A stretch of DNA of 64,000 nt from Chrysogorgia sp. JL179-B06 (lineage: Eukaryota > Cnidaria > Anthozoa > Scleralcyonacea > Chrysogorgiidae): the NCBI GenBank assembly GCA_035772405.1, contig JAYKKM010000224.1, positions 1,813,501 through 1,877,500 of the forward strand. Direction: 5' to 3'. How positions within the stretch are numbered: position 1 is the stretch's first letter; each line of letters begins with the position of its first letter. Position numbers and translations under genes: made by a program. The notes under the pieces are model-generated. The model was not told where the DNA came from and ran no database searches. It saw only the letters and a list, made by a program, of their open reading frames with translations. Below are positions 45,391 through 54,050 of this stretch, one piece after another.

Positions 45391-45455
45391 AATTGTTCAT
45401 GAAGTTAATTGATAAAGTAATGCATAAAAACTTAACTGGGAGGCATTCGTACATC

Positions 45456-45796
45456 TTAATTTTGTATTAGTCTTTCCAGTTCGCTTAGGCTTTTGACTTG
45501 AAATGGGCGTGAATACACTTTAAAGTTCTTCGTCCAGCAGAAACTATATCTCTCTCGTACTTGGAATTTCTTTACCTCAGTGAGGAGTTTCTGAACTTGA
45601 GGTGTTAAATGTCGAATATTTGCGCGGCCTTCGTTGACACTGTCATCTGGCAATCCGATGTCAGCTGGCCTCAATTTATCGATGGTTTTACGACTATACA
45701 TTGATGACTCGATCTTTAACGATTCTTCTCACGAACTTGTGTACCACAGGCCTAGGCCAGGTAATCGCATTTCTTGTCTGGATTCGATGTGCAATA
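45456..45796 (-). pseudogene. LINE ORF1-like protein, C-terminal part (interrupted)
   Basis: Antisense pieces read IAHRIQTRNAITWPRPVVHK and RRIVKDRVI, then after a frameshift YSFCWTKNFKVYSRPFQVK. This is the end of an ORF1p/FP-C-like domain of LINEs. The N-terminal side of the same domain is found antisense at 61795-61930, beyond the Polinton. Confidence 0.65.
45791..45796. repeat. Target-site duplication, left copy
   Basis: GCAATA, identical to 61795-61800. Six bases is the duplication length made by Polinton integrase. Confidence 0.95.
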
Positions 45797-45966
45797 AGTA
45801 GTATAGCAAGTAGGGCTGCGAGCTCATTCGACCTCAACCGTGAATATAAATACCAAAACATCACCAAACTTGTGCCAAGTCGCGACTCGACAAATTTGGT
45901 GATGTTTTGGTATTTATATTCACGGTTGAGGTCGAATAAGCTCACAGCCCTACTTGCTATACTACT
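45797..45966. repeat. Terminal 170-bp palindrome, left
   Basis: Two 72-bp arms with about two mismatches around a 26-bp loop that contains CAAGTCGCGACTCG. The arm starts with the element's terminal AGTAGTATAG and the fold ends with its complement. It could form a hairpin in single strands during protein-primed replication. Confidence 0.93.
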
Positions 45967-46209
45967 ATGACAATCGTTTGTCATATATTAAAAATAGTCG
46001 TTCCAACATTCTCACATTTTTGTTCAACAAACTACAACAGACGCGCTCTACCATTGTCTCAATTCACGCGCGAAAAAAAAGCCACTAGATTATGATTCTA
46101 GTGACGATGTTTAATAAATTTCAGCGAGAGAGCCACTAGAGTTTAGTGTTAAATAGATTTCATATGCGAGAGTGCTCTACCTGCTATACGAATCAAGGTC
46201 ACCTGTTGA

Positions 46210-46373
46210 TGTTGCTAACAACAACATTCCATTACGAATAGCAACCACAACTTTTAAAAAAAATGTTTTCACTTTTAAAAAATATTTTCACTTTGAAAAA
46301 ATATTTTCGTTTTAAAATATTTTTTTCAAAAAGTTGTAGTTGCTATTCGCAATGGAATGTTGTTGTTAGCGAC
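46210..46373. repeat. Internal TIR palindrome, left
   Basis: GTTGCTAACAACAACATTCC arm (about 45 bp) inverted at 46330-46373 around an A/T-rich core of AAAATATTTTC units. The matching structure in the right TIR is 61217-61380. Confidence 0.88.
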
Positions 46374-46593
46374 ACACCACGTGCAACCACCTGCTGTCGT
46401 GCAAGGTGGAGATCGCTGACCATGAGAGAAGAATCGCAGTGTTTGAAGAAGGAGTGAGGACCATCACCACCATGCTAAGACTGTCTAACTTTGAGCGTGC
46501 TCGTTAAATCGTACACTATAAATATCGTGAATAAAAAACTGTTGTGTGAATGAGCTCGCGCGGTTGTTATGAGACCACCTGCTAGCATGCAAA

Positions 46594-46824
46594 TTAGTCC
46601 GCTCGCTCATTATTTTCAGTGTTTGTCACCTCACTTCTGAAATGGTGGTCGTACACGTATTTTGACGTTGTGATTCCTCCCGACAACAAGCCCAAGAAAG
46701 GCACGTACGGTGTCACAATCGCGACAATGCTCTCAACGTCTTTTTGCAACTCGTCGTTTAGTTCGTCAGGATTTTCAATAGCGTTCGACCTGTTTAGTAA
46801 GCTAGCGAATTTGCTGATTAACAA
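46594..46824 (-). pseudogene. Truncated TIR copy of the terminal Polinton gene
   Basis: Encodes the last 76 residues of the protein at 60514-61026 (LISKFASLL..., ENPDELNDELQKDVES, LLSGGITTSKYVYDHHF) with a five-residue deletion and a few changes. It exists because the right-end gene runs into the inverted repeat. There is no start region of its own. Confidence 0.75.
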
Positions 46825-46895
46825 GTCGGTGAGAAAAGCGTTTGCAATTTCGCACGCGTGGAGAGAGCGACCTTATGGGAATCACATCGCAGTGT

Positions 46896-49800
46896 TTAAG
46901 GTATGTCTCTCACTACAATGTTTTTGTGACCATATGCGTAGGAGTCAATACCATTTTCTAAAAGGTATCGTTTATCATCAAAACAGGATAGCGACACTTT
47001 ATTAATTTCGTAACTACCTAGCTGATGCTTGACACTTCTAATGGTCTTCATTGTGTGTCGCAATTGTTTCTGCTCAAGTAGCACACTTTTATAATCTTCG
47101 TGCTTGATCACTTTTTTAATTATATTCTTTCTAATGCCTTTAGCGGTTTTCCCACCACCCCCATCCTCTTTCAAATAGCTATACATTTTACTGCGCAACC
47201 CAACGAACTCAATAATTGGTGTTCCAGCGCACTCGTCTTTCATCTTGCCAATAACTTTCTTATTCTCTTTGAAAGCGAACGGGTTGTCTGCGGGGTAATC
47301 GCTATTGTCAAACTTTTCGCGCTCCTCCATGAAGTCGGAATAAACGTCGCCAGTTTTGATTGAGTACAACAGACTGTCAGTGTCAGTGAAGTGCAATCTA
47401 CAGGTGTCGCTAGAGTACTTTTTCATAATATAATTATAGTGAAAATTGTACATCAGCGTTTTGCTCAAGTCTAGTATGCACATACCCACATATGCAGGTC
47501 TATTTAGTGTCAGCGTTTCTTTAACTTTGTGGACAGCAACTAAGTTCTCGCTAAATATCTTGCAAGACACAAACGTTGGCTTTGAGACAAGCTTTTTAAA
47601 TTTCTCCGCAGTGGTCACTAATCTTACGTCCACACGCTTCCTCAAGTTTTCCATCGTTTTTCCGAACACACTGTTATTCATCAACTTGAAGAAGTCCTTC
47701 TCAAAAGCGTTCTTAGCCGCAGTTCTTTTGACTGTGTTAAAGTCGATGTACTTGCCCAACCACTTGGACTGGTCAAACTGTAGGACCCTATGCACCTTTT
47801 TGATTTTTAGTCCAAGACCTGTGTACAACTGCAGATTTCTATAGTGACACACGTACTTTTTTTTGTTCATCAAATTAGTCACCAGCTTTTTCACACCACC
47901 AACACTCACGTTAAACTTATTTTTGATTTTTGTGCAGTACTCCGACAACATGTCAACAGTTATTTCCATCTTCTCAGGAGCCACCGGGTAATCGTTGTGT
48001 AGGTCATGCAAATGAGTTGGATACTCCAAGTCGACTTCAAGCAGCAGACCCTTTTCACTATTGTTGTGATAGTCGTGTAGATTAACCTTTTTTATTTCTT
48101 TCTCAGTCAACCACTTGAAGCCACCTGTAGGTAGACTTCGACTCATTGCCCACCCATATAAATTGTTGGCGTCAAGGTACATCAAATACTTCGACTCTTG
48201 CGCTTTATCGTACCCCTTCATGTACTTATTATTCGCCACGCCATGTCTGTTGCATATATAGCTCACACCACCACGCATACCTAATTCTACGAACTGGAAC
48301 ATGTCGATGTCGGACAATAACTCAAGCTCCACTCCAGTCATCTTCAGCATGGCGTCCCAAGCCAACCCAGGCGATGTGAAATAATGGCAAGGGTCTAATT
48401 TATACTCACGATGGCATGTCTTTCTAAAGTTCTCAAAAACGTCGGCAAGCAAGAGCACGTCACTTTTCAAATACAGGTCGTGATACCCACCCATGTTTTC
48501 AACGTCGAAGTAGTCCCACACATCGCAAGCGCGCTCATGCATTTCTTCCGTAATGTGCTCGTCATTCAGAACGCTGTAAAAGTCCTTTTTGGAGGGTAAC
48601 TCGCTTTCGTCGAATTTTTCAAAGGAGTCCATGTAATCATAGGGATAGACCCCCTTTCTTGTCATAAGTGCCAACCCGTCGTCGTGAAACACTTCTGACG
48701 TGTATTTGAAAGCGTCCCTTGGTAGGTTCTTCACCAAGTTGTCTAGACCGCTACTCATGAACTGAAAGCTGTCCAAAAATACTAAGTTTTTTCCAAGCAT
48801 GAACGCCATGTACTTCTCCATGTTGTTTGGTATCACATTTATGTCTTGGCCAAACTTACCAATCTCCTGCATAATGAAATGGCTATCGTAGCCGCGTAAG
48901 TTATGAAAGATCACAGGAATTTTGTCAGTCAACTTAAAGTTCACATTACAGTCACGATGCGCAGACCCTCTATACCTACCTGAGACATGACAGTGGTCTC
49001 TCACTCTAACGTCAGCACCAGTGTACTCAACACTGCAAATATGACAACTCTTAGCTTCGTCAAAGTTCTTCTTATCGGCATTAGTCAGTATCATTTCTTT
49101 GTTAAAGTGACTCTCAGATGTCTCTTTACAATATTCGACAATTTCTAACATCTCCCCAATGAACTTGTTGACTGCATTTTCACCGCGATACACTTTTACT
49201 GGCTTACTGTACTCGTTATCGTAGCAACAAACCAGTTTATACCCATAACCGCAGTCAACGTGTCTCTGGTAAGCATTTGTGTAGCTACGCTCGCTTGACA
49301 GCTTTGTTGTGTGCACCTTCTGTGTGATAGCCTCAAAGTCTGCATACACCACAAATGGTACATTTAATTGTCTGCTAAAATTCTCATATTTCACTTTCGC
49401 ACCTTTTTGCGGCATTTTAATAGCTTGCTTCCCATTGATGACCAAACACACTTCAATATGACTTTCAAGCACGTCCGCACGGGTGAAACACTGCAAACAA
49501 TACCTACAAAAGTGCTTTCTCGCCTTATACTTTGTCTGACGGTACATGAATTTGTTAAAATCGCGAATGTACACATAATGCTTGTTACCCACGTCATTAG
49601 TTATCAACAATAGGTCCATATGGTCAGGATACGCCTCCTTAGAAACGTACACAGGGAATGGCTGCTTATTTTCGTACCCAAAAACATTGATGCTAATATC
49701 GTTTGCCTTTTCGATCTTGTTGTAGTCTTTGAGTGTGACTGGGAAGTCAATTCCGTCATAATTCAACTCACTAGCATGTCTGACGTACTTTGACGTTCTG

Positions 49801-50546
49801 TCAGAGTTTTTTCCAACAGGAAATTTGTGTGCAAGGTGACACCATCTAAAGCACTCGTTGTCATCATCGTTATTTACGTTTACCAAGCCCTTCATACTGT
49901 TGCGCAGCTCCTTTGGCAACACAATGTAGCTACTCCCATGCAAAGGTCTGTAAATAGCGACATTAACGTAGTGTGCATCTATTTTGTCGATAGTCCATCC
50001 AGACCCCTCAGATAACCACCCAGCTATCCGCGTCAAAATCTGCTCCGACCCGCGATTGGCAACACCCTCGATGTCATGCTCGTTAATGACGACGAACGTT
50101 TCGCTGTTAAAGTAGGCAGTTTTATATGTGGTCTTATCGAGTTCTAAAACTTTCTCAAAAGTGACCTTGACTGTCTCCACCACTTTCATTCCGTTGGTCT
50201 CACCCAGCTCACGTCTCAAAAGGTTGATGACAGCGCTTCTACTACCATTTACCTGATTGATGTCTCTGTCGTCAATTACCTCGACTCCATAAGACCTTGT
50301 GAACCCTCTCAGTGCTCGATCCAACAGATGCGTCGACGACGTGTCACTATGGTCTTCAACTGTGGGTTGTGTCTCTTGGTCTCCAAAAAAGCCGTGAACG
50401 TTGGTCGCTCTATCTGTTAGTAGGTTCACAGCGTCTGCATTTGTGTAGCTACCTCGAGTCGCACCAGTTCTAGCAAGTTTCTTATGCGTCCGCCCACCAA
50501 CCTCGACTTGTCTTTTTGTCAGTGAGGTTTTCACAGTCCGACTCAT
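46896..50546 (-). CDS. polB: Protein-primed family B DNA polymerase
   Basis: 1216 residues replicating the element from a terminal protein. Visible in order: an N-terminal region of about 340 residues of unknown fold; a C2HC finger (C347, C350, H363, C367); ExoI YADFE (D403, E405); an endonuclease-VII-like His/Cys cluster (C501-x2-C504, RDHCH 516-520, H530, C533); ExoII HNLRGYDSHF (548-557); ExoIII YLKSDV (Y692, D696); Pol A YLDANNLYG (D792); Pol B KLMNNSVFGK (954-963); Pol C TDTDS (D1055, D1057). All exonuclease and polymerase residues are intact and the frame is unbroken, so it may be active. Length and the insertion of the HNH-like cluster in the exonuclease domain match Polinton polymerases. 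The start at 50546 is preceded by GTAGTATAAGTATAAG. Confidence 0.97.
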   Translation of the reverse strand: MSRTVKTSLTKRQVEVGGRTHKKLARTGATRGSYTNADAVNLLTDRATNVHGFFGDQETQPTVEDHSDTSSTHLLDRALRGFTRSYGVEVIDDRDINQVNGSRSAVINLLRRELGETNGMKVVETVKVTFEKVLELDKTTYKTAYFNSETFVVINEHDIEGVANRGSEQILTRIAGWLSEGSGWTIDKIDAHYVNVAIYRPLHGSSYIVLPKELRNSMKGLVNVNNDDDNECFRWCHLAHKFPVGKNSDRTSKYVRHASELNYDGIDFPVTLKDYNKIEKANDISINVFGYENKQPFPVYVSKEAYPDHMDLLLITNDVGNKHYVYIRDFNKFMYRQTKYKARKHFCRYCLQCFTRADVLESHIEVCLVINGKQAIKMPQKGAKVKYENFSRQLNVPFVVYADFEAITQKVHTTKLSSERSYTNAYQRHVDCGYGYKLVCCYDNEYSKPVKVYRGENAVNKFIGEMLEIVEYCKETSESHFNKEMILTNADKKNFDEAKSCHICSVEYTGADVRVRDHCHVSGRYRGSAHRDCNVNFKLTDKIPVIFHNLRGYDSHFIMQEIGKFGQDINVIPNNMEKYMAFMLGKNLVFLDSFQFMSSGLDNLVKNLPRDAFKYTSEVFHDDGLALMTRKGVYPYDYMDSFEKFDESELPSKKDFYSVLNDEHITEEMHERACDVWDYFDVENMGGYHDLYLKSDVLLLADVFENFRKTCHREYKLDPCHYFTSPGLAWDAMLKMTGVELELLSDIDMFQFVELGMRGGVSYICNRHGVANNKYMKGYDKAQESKYLMYLDANNLYGWAMSRSLPTGGFKWLTEKEIKKVNLHDYHNNSEKGLLLEVDLEYPTHLHDLHNDYPVAPEKMEITVDMLSEYCTKIKNKFNVSVGGVKKLVTNLMNKKKYVCHYRNLQLYTGLGLKIKKVHRVLQFDQSKWLGKYIDFNTVKRTAAKNAFEKDFFKLMNNSVFGKTMENLRKRVDVRLVTTAEKFKKLVSKPTFVSCKIFSENLVAVHKVKETLTLNRPAYVGMCILDLSKTLMYNFHYNYIMKKYSSDTCRLHFTDTDSLLYSIKTGDVYSDFMEEREKFDNSDYPADNPFAFKENKKVIGKMKDECAGTPIIEFVGLRSKMYSYLKEDGGGGKTAKGIRKNIIKKVIKHEDYKSVLLEQKQLRHTMKTIRSVKHQLGSYEINKVSLSCFDDKRYLLENGIDSYAYGHKNIVVRDIP

Positions 50547-50556
50547 TGGCTTATAC

Positions 50557-51120
50557 TTATACTACACTTTTTTTCTTAACCCACTCGTTGTAATAACGAT
50601 CGCCACTTTCACACCACCCCAACTTTGGATACACCACCCCAAACAGATTGTCGTCAAACAAGTCTTTCACCTTCCCGTCTTTGAGGTCTGACACCTTCTT
50701 GAGTGTCTCGACTCGTCTTCTATGGCACAACCTAATAATGTAGTATCCATATCTGCTGACATTTCTACCCTTTACCAAATTGCGTGAGTACAACGCATTG
50801 ACAACTTTCAAGAAGTCCTCTTTTATCAACTCAAGGTGCTCACCCTTCACAACGTTCCGCAGTCTCCTCCCCATCCACCAAGACCGCTTGTGAACGCTTT
50901 TTGGTCGCGTGAGCCTCATGTCGCTGTAACTCTGAGTGTAGCCCCATTCGGTGTCGCCACACTTTGGACACGCGTACCCACCGCAGTCAGTCATGTTTTT
51001 CACAACGTCACAATCCGAGCAGTAGTAAATTCTGAAGGTGTCTCCACACTCAGTTTGCGTCTCACTCACGATTTCGTCAATTGTGTAGCCGTAGCTCATC
51101 TGCCTCATAAGTTTGTCCAT
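50557..51120 (-). CDS. Zinc-ribbon protein, possible VLTF3-like late transcription factor
   Basis: 187 residues; ends 10 bp before the polymerase start. Zinc ribbon: C34-x2-C37 ... C51-x2-C54. The segment from about residue 77 (HKRSWWMGRRLRNVVKGEHL, then ELIKEDFLKVVNAL) resembles the Y-K-R-x-x-H-F-x-x-W-L-x-x-x-x-G-E core of VLTF3-type late transcription factors of large DNA viruses. The following R-Y-G-Y-Y-I-I-R-L block also fits. The match is by eye and remote; another nucleic-acid-binding role is possible. The start is preceded by GTAGTATAAG, as for polB. Confidence 0.5.
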   Translation of the reverse strand: MDKLMRQMSYGYTIDEIVSETQTECGDTFRIYYCSDCDVVKNMTDCGGYACPKCGDTEWGYTQSYSDMRLTRPKSVHKRSWWMGRRLRNVVKGEHLELIKEDFLKVVNALYSRNLVKGRNVSRYGYYIIRLCHRRRVETLKKVSDLKDGKVKDLFDDNLFGVVYPKLGWCESGDRYYNEWVKKKSVV

Positions 51121-51145
51121 CGCTCTTATACTACTCCAACATTTT

Positions 51146-51565
51146 TTATTGAGTTAGCACCCATACCGCTATTCCACTACCCAAACCTAGCGCGCTAACA
51201 AACAACAATTGGTATTCCTTCATTTCCGCACTTGGTTGGTAGTAATCCGCAATCTTCGGGAGGTTAGTGAACACTCGTCCGCTGTGTTGTATGGTCGTTA
51301 CGCTTCTAAGTTCTTCCAACGCGTGGTTTGTGTCATTGATGTCGGAGTTAGCATCAGAGAGCTGTTGTCGCAAGCGCTGAATCTGATCTTTTTTAGCGAC
51401 TTCATTTTCATACCACACTTCTTTCGCGCTGGCTAACTGCTCCAACGCATGGTTATGTCTTTTCATCTCAGCTTCATAGCCTGAGTGGTTAAACTTTGAA
51501 AACATAAAACCAGCGCCCGCAAAAGCCACTGCATTAAATATCCCTCCAGCCACAACACTCACCAT
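51146..51565 (-). CDS. Two-helix membrane protein with coiled coil
   Basis: 139 residues: Gly/Ala-rich hydrophobic segment 3-22, charged heptad-like region about 30-90 (KKDQIQRLRQQLSDANSD), and a hydrophobic C-terminus 118-137. Function unknown. Its position in a block of three small membrane proteins suggests a virion-membrane or assembly role; that is inference. It lies 25 bp upstream of the zinc-ribbon gene start. Confidence 0.75.
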   Translation of the reverse strand: MVSVVAGGIFNAVAFAGAGFMFSKFNHSGYEAEMKRHNHALEQLASAKEVWYENEVAKKDQIQRLRQQLSDANSDINDTNHALEELRSVTTIQHSGRVFTNLPKIADYYQPSAEMKEYQLLFVSALGLGSGIAVWVLTQ

Positions 51566-51569
51566 TAAC

Positions 51570-51812
51570 TTACGTTGATTTGAATGGATCTGTCGGTATC
51601 CACTTTTTCGATTGCATCCATTTTACTAACAGCGTTCCTACGCCAACAGCTGCAGCAAGTTTCACTGTGCCTTTCACTGTCTCTGGTGTTCCCAATGGTT
51701 CTCCCAAAGCCTTTTTAGAAATCATACTCACTGCCACAGCACCAGTCGTGACAAGTAGCGCATCGTACAATTCGTTCATAAGTTCTTTTCGATCGATCGC
51801 AGCCATATACAT
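51570..51812 (-). CDS. Small two-helix membrane protein
   Basis: 80 residues with hydrophobic segments at about 17-32 and 49-65 and a basic loop between. Two possible starts: 51812 or the second Met at 51806. Four bases separate its stop from the next gene. No known function. Similar small membrane proteins are common in Polintons. Confidence 0.7.
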   Translation of the reverse strand: MYMAAIDRKELMNELYDALLVTTGAVAVSMISKKALGEPLGTPETVKGTVKLAAAVGVGTLLVKWMQSKKWIPTDPFKST

Positions 51813-51827
51813 TGTCGTGTGTTTTGT

Positions 51828-52163
51828 TCAAGAATCAAATGTGTCTAACGCTGGACGACGAGTTTTGTGGTTCTCTGACGCAGGTGCTGGTGCAGTACTC
51901 ACAGGTTCTTTTTCACTGCTAATTGTGTACCATAGCGAAGCAGCGGCAATGATTACGCCAAGTGTTCCAACAATGTAACCATAGCTCCACTCACCACCCT
52001 GTTCTTCATTGACTATCATTTCACGCATTTTCTTTTCTTTCGCAGCTTTCGATATCTCAGCCAACTTTTTACCAGCGGCGACACGCTTTGGGTCCTTCAC
52101 CTTAACACTTTTCACATCAGCTGTGATCTTAGCGTCGACAGCCGTCTGTGAGTCTTCGACCAT
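51828..52163 (-). CDS. Single-pass membrane protein with basic N-terminus
   Basis: 111 residues: Lys/Ala-rich region 11-50 (KRVAAGKKLAEISKAAKEKK), helix 61-81 (YGYIVGTLGVIIAAASLWYT), and a Pro/Ala-rich tail. Divergent from the thymidine kinase across a 181-bp intergenic region. Function unknown. Confidence 0.7.
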   Translation of the reverse strand: MVEDSQTAVDAKITADVKSVKVKDPKRVAAGKKLAEISKAAKEKKMREMIVNEEQGGEWSYGYIVGTLGVIIAAASLWYTISSEKEPVSTAPAPASENHKTRRPALDTFDS

Positions 52164-52185
52164 CTAATACACTACCACGTGTTAT

Positions 52186-52344
52186 CTTACTCACAGATGA
52201 CCTCACAGGTGTCTCACAGATGACCTCACAGATATCTCACAGTTCCAGACCAAACGCATTAAAACTTAGAGCTCCAGCGGTTATTTAACAACGAACGACG
52301 GTTTCCACCACAATAAAAAATATTTCTCTGAGGGTATAGTAACC
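52186..52344. promoter_or_regulatory. Divergent promoter region with direct repeats
   Basis: Contains TCTCACAGATGACCTCACAG twice in tandem (about 52190-52245) plus further CTCACAG boxes, and GGGTATAGTAACC just before the kinase start. The repeats are candidate binding sites for a regulator. Confidence 0.5.
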
Positions 52345-52911
52345 ATGAGAAAAGTTGGTAGACTAGAAATCGTGATTGGTCCCATGTTCGCAGGAAAAAC
52401 GACAGAGACTCTTCGTAGGTTAGTCACGTTAAGTAAGTCAGGGCTCAAAGTCCTCTACATGAACAACACAGGTGACACTAGGCGAACTGACCACGCGTTC
52501 TCCACACATCGTCAGACCATTATTGTTGGATCAGACAGTTTACCTGTGAAGTTAATCACCAACCTTCCAAGTTCTTCCGAGATAGCTGACTATGACGTCA
52601 TTGGCATTGATGAGGGCCATTGGTACTCTGGGTTACTCCCAATTATTCGCGAATACATTAAAGCTGGCATTCATGTCATTATTTGTGGTCTCATAACAAC
52701 AGAGCACTTAAAAAAACTTGGTGAACTTGACACGTTGTTCCCAATGGCGGACGACATCACATTTCTAAAAGCGTATTGCGCCGTTTGTCGTGACACTTAC
52801 GGAACAACTGTTGATGCACCATTCAATTGGAGATACAACCCAGGACCATCGTTTGTTGGTGGTGCTGAGCAATATCGTGCAGTGTGCAGACGTCATCATC
52901 CTTCCACATAA
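52345..52911 (+). CDS. tk: Thymidine kinase, TK1 type
   Basis: 188 residues, ATP-dependent phosphorylation of thymidine to TMP. Walker A GPMFAGKTT (12-20); catalytic acid in IDEGHWY (E90); conserved GL...LGELDTLFPMAD block (115-136); zinc lasso with C145-x2-C148 and C181-x2-H184; thymidine-binding lasso VGGAEQYRAV (171-180). Full length for a viral or bacterial-type TK, uninterrupted, ATG at 52345. It lies within the element, far from both TIRs, flanked by element genes. TK is a usual gene of large DNA viruses but not a known standard Polinton gene, so it is probably captured. A host cDNA origin is possible, since there are no introns. Confidence 0.93.
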   Translation: MRKVGRLEIVIGPMFAGKTTETLRRLVTLSKSGLKVLYMNNTGDTRRTDHAFSTHRQTIIVGSDSLPVKLITNLPSSSEIADYDVIGIDEGHWYSGLLPIIREYIKAGIHVIICGLITTEHLKKLGELDTLFPMADDITFLKAYCAVCRDTYGTTVDAPFNWRYNPGPSFVGGAEQYRAVCRRHHPST

Positions 52912-53119
52912 AATTACGGGTGTTCTCGAATACCCCACTTTTTTAAAATTTATACATTGGTCACATGAAGCGTCCAATGTACAGTAGAAACGTTTTTTCA
53001 CACAGTGGTCAGAAGGTTTGTGAAATAAAGAGGGAGAGTTTCGCAGATATTTTTTTACTGAGTTAAAAACGTCTTTAAAAATGCTAGAGCAGTTGTCTCA
53101 ACGACTCATTACTCGATGT
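52912..53119. other. Convergent intergenic gap
   Basis: 208 bp between the ends of tk and the nuclease gene. No ORF or clear hairpin. Confidence 0.5.
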
Positions 53120-53881
53120 CTAAAAAGTCTCTTTACAATAGCGTCTCTCATGGTTACTCAACGCTGATTTATTTTTAAATTTACGAAAACACTGAGAGCA
53201 CTGAAACCCAACGTCAAAGAAATATTTTATTACCGTAGTAATAGCATCGTCGTATGAGTCGCACAAGAGTGTTAGATAACCAGCGGATTTATATCTGAGT
53301 AGCAGAGAGTCTTGCTCTTTGGGTGTCTTGCCTGTACCACCTGGGTTCTTGAACTCAATCACAAGCCCGCTATGCTGTCGGTTTGCATTGGCAATAATCA
53401 AGTCAGGTGTTCCACGTTGGTAACCTTTTTTCCACGAATTTATTCTTTTACTCGAGGTGTCTTGATTCTCACCACAAGCGGCTATCAAAATAGCTTCTGG
53501 ATAATATTTCCTAAGAAAACCAACAACTTTCGTATGAAGGTCGAACTCAGTGATCATTTTAAACTGGTTGTGTTTGAGACCGACGTCAGCTAAACTTTTT
53601 TTAACGCTTGGTAAGACTTCTGAGTGCACCCACCTTCCAAAGTGTTTCGCGCGCTCCAATTTACTCGAGAACGTCAATGAGTAGACCCCAAGTTCGTTGA
53701 TAAATGAGGCCTGCTCTATCTTCATTTTACAGTCAGGTTCGACGTGGTCGTTGACTGCATCTTTTGGTCGAGCGTAACCTAGAGCGCTCGCGACTTCTCT
53801 TGCTTTGAACCATATTTCACCGTTGTGATTAACCGTCGTGATTTGGTGACCATCGAATAATTGCACCAAGTTGGTTGCCAT
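53120..53881 (-). CDS. BRO-N / VRR-NUC nuclease / zinc-finger fusion
   Basis: 253 residues. Residues 1-95 are a BRO-N domain (IWFKAREVASALGYARPKDA, then ELGVYSLTFSSKLERAKHFG and WVHSEVLPSV), typical of baculovirus, NCLDV and phage DNA-binding proteins. Residues about 108-220 are a PD-(D/E)XK fold of VRR-NUC type: GTPDLIIAN (D160), LVIEFKNPGG (E176, K178), K-x-x-Q (Q190), with E112/D114 possibly the helix acid. Residues 226-249 form a C2HC finger (C228, C231, H244, C249) close to the finger style in PolB. The combination suggests a targeted structure-specific or junction nuclease, for replication or anti-host use. TATAGTA lies directly before the ATG. Confidence 0.85.
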   Translation of the reverse strand: MATNLVQLFDGHQITTVNHNGEIWFKAREVASALGYARPKDAVNDHVEPDCKMKIEQASFINELGVYSLTFSSKLERAKHFGRWVHSEVLPSVKKSLADVGLKHNQFKMITEFDLHTKVVGFLRKYYPEAILIAACGENQDTSSKRINSWKKGYQRGTPDLIIANANRQHSGLVIEFKNPGGTGKTPKEQDSLLLRYKSAGYLTLLCDSYDDAITTVIKYFFDVGFQCSQCFRKFKNKSALSNHERRYCKETF

Positions 53882-53903
53882 TACTATAGCCTCGCAAATA
53901 AAA

Positions 53904-54044
53904 CTACTCGACGTAGGTGTCAGGTTTTTTATAGATCTGGTTTGTTGTGTACCAATGCAGCAGGTGTGTTTTATTAGTCTTCAGTTTTCTACGTCGTCTG
54001 AAAAAGTTTCTAATGTTACGAACCAGTTTTCTAAGCCAACCCAT
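53904..54044 (-). CDS. Tiny Arg-rich protein with N-terminal Gly
   Basis: 46 residues beginning MGWLRKLVRNIRNFFRRRRK. Basic, amphipathic, Trp/Phe-studded N-terminus, Tyr-rich tail. Starts 6 bp after the preceding gene's stop, so it reads as part of the same transcript. Gly2 might be myristoylated. Could be a DNA-condensing, membrane-active or lytic-type virion peptide. It is too short for homology judgement. Confidence 0.55.
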   Translation of the reverse strand: MGWLRKLVRNIRNFFRRRRKLKTNKTHLLHWYTTNQIYKKPDTYVE

Positions 54045-54050
54045 TTTAAC

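Larger units (their letters stand above)
45797..46852. repeat. Polinton left terminal inverted repeat
   Basis: Inverted copy of about 60751-61794. Outer part 45797-46519 appears identical to its partner. Inward of that there is a ~28-bp indel at about 46520 and scattered substitutions, and the copy of the terminal gene lacks five codons. Confidence 0.93.

Noticed and set aside
46263..46457. Small frame in the TIR palindrome, also present inverted at 61133-61327
   Set aside because: It crosses an A/T-rich palindrome, is Lys/Phe-biased and has no promoter or homology; its conservation follows from the TIR.
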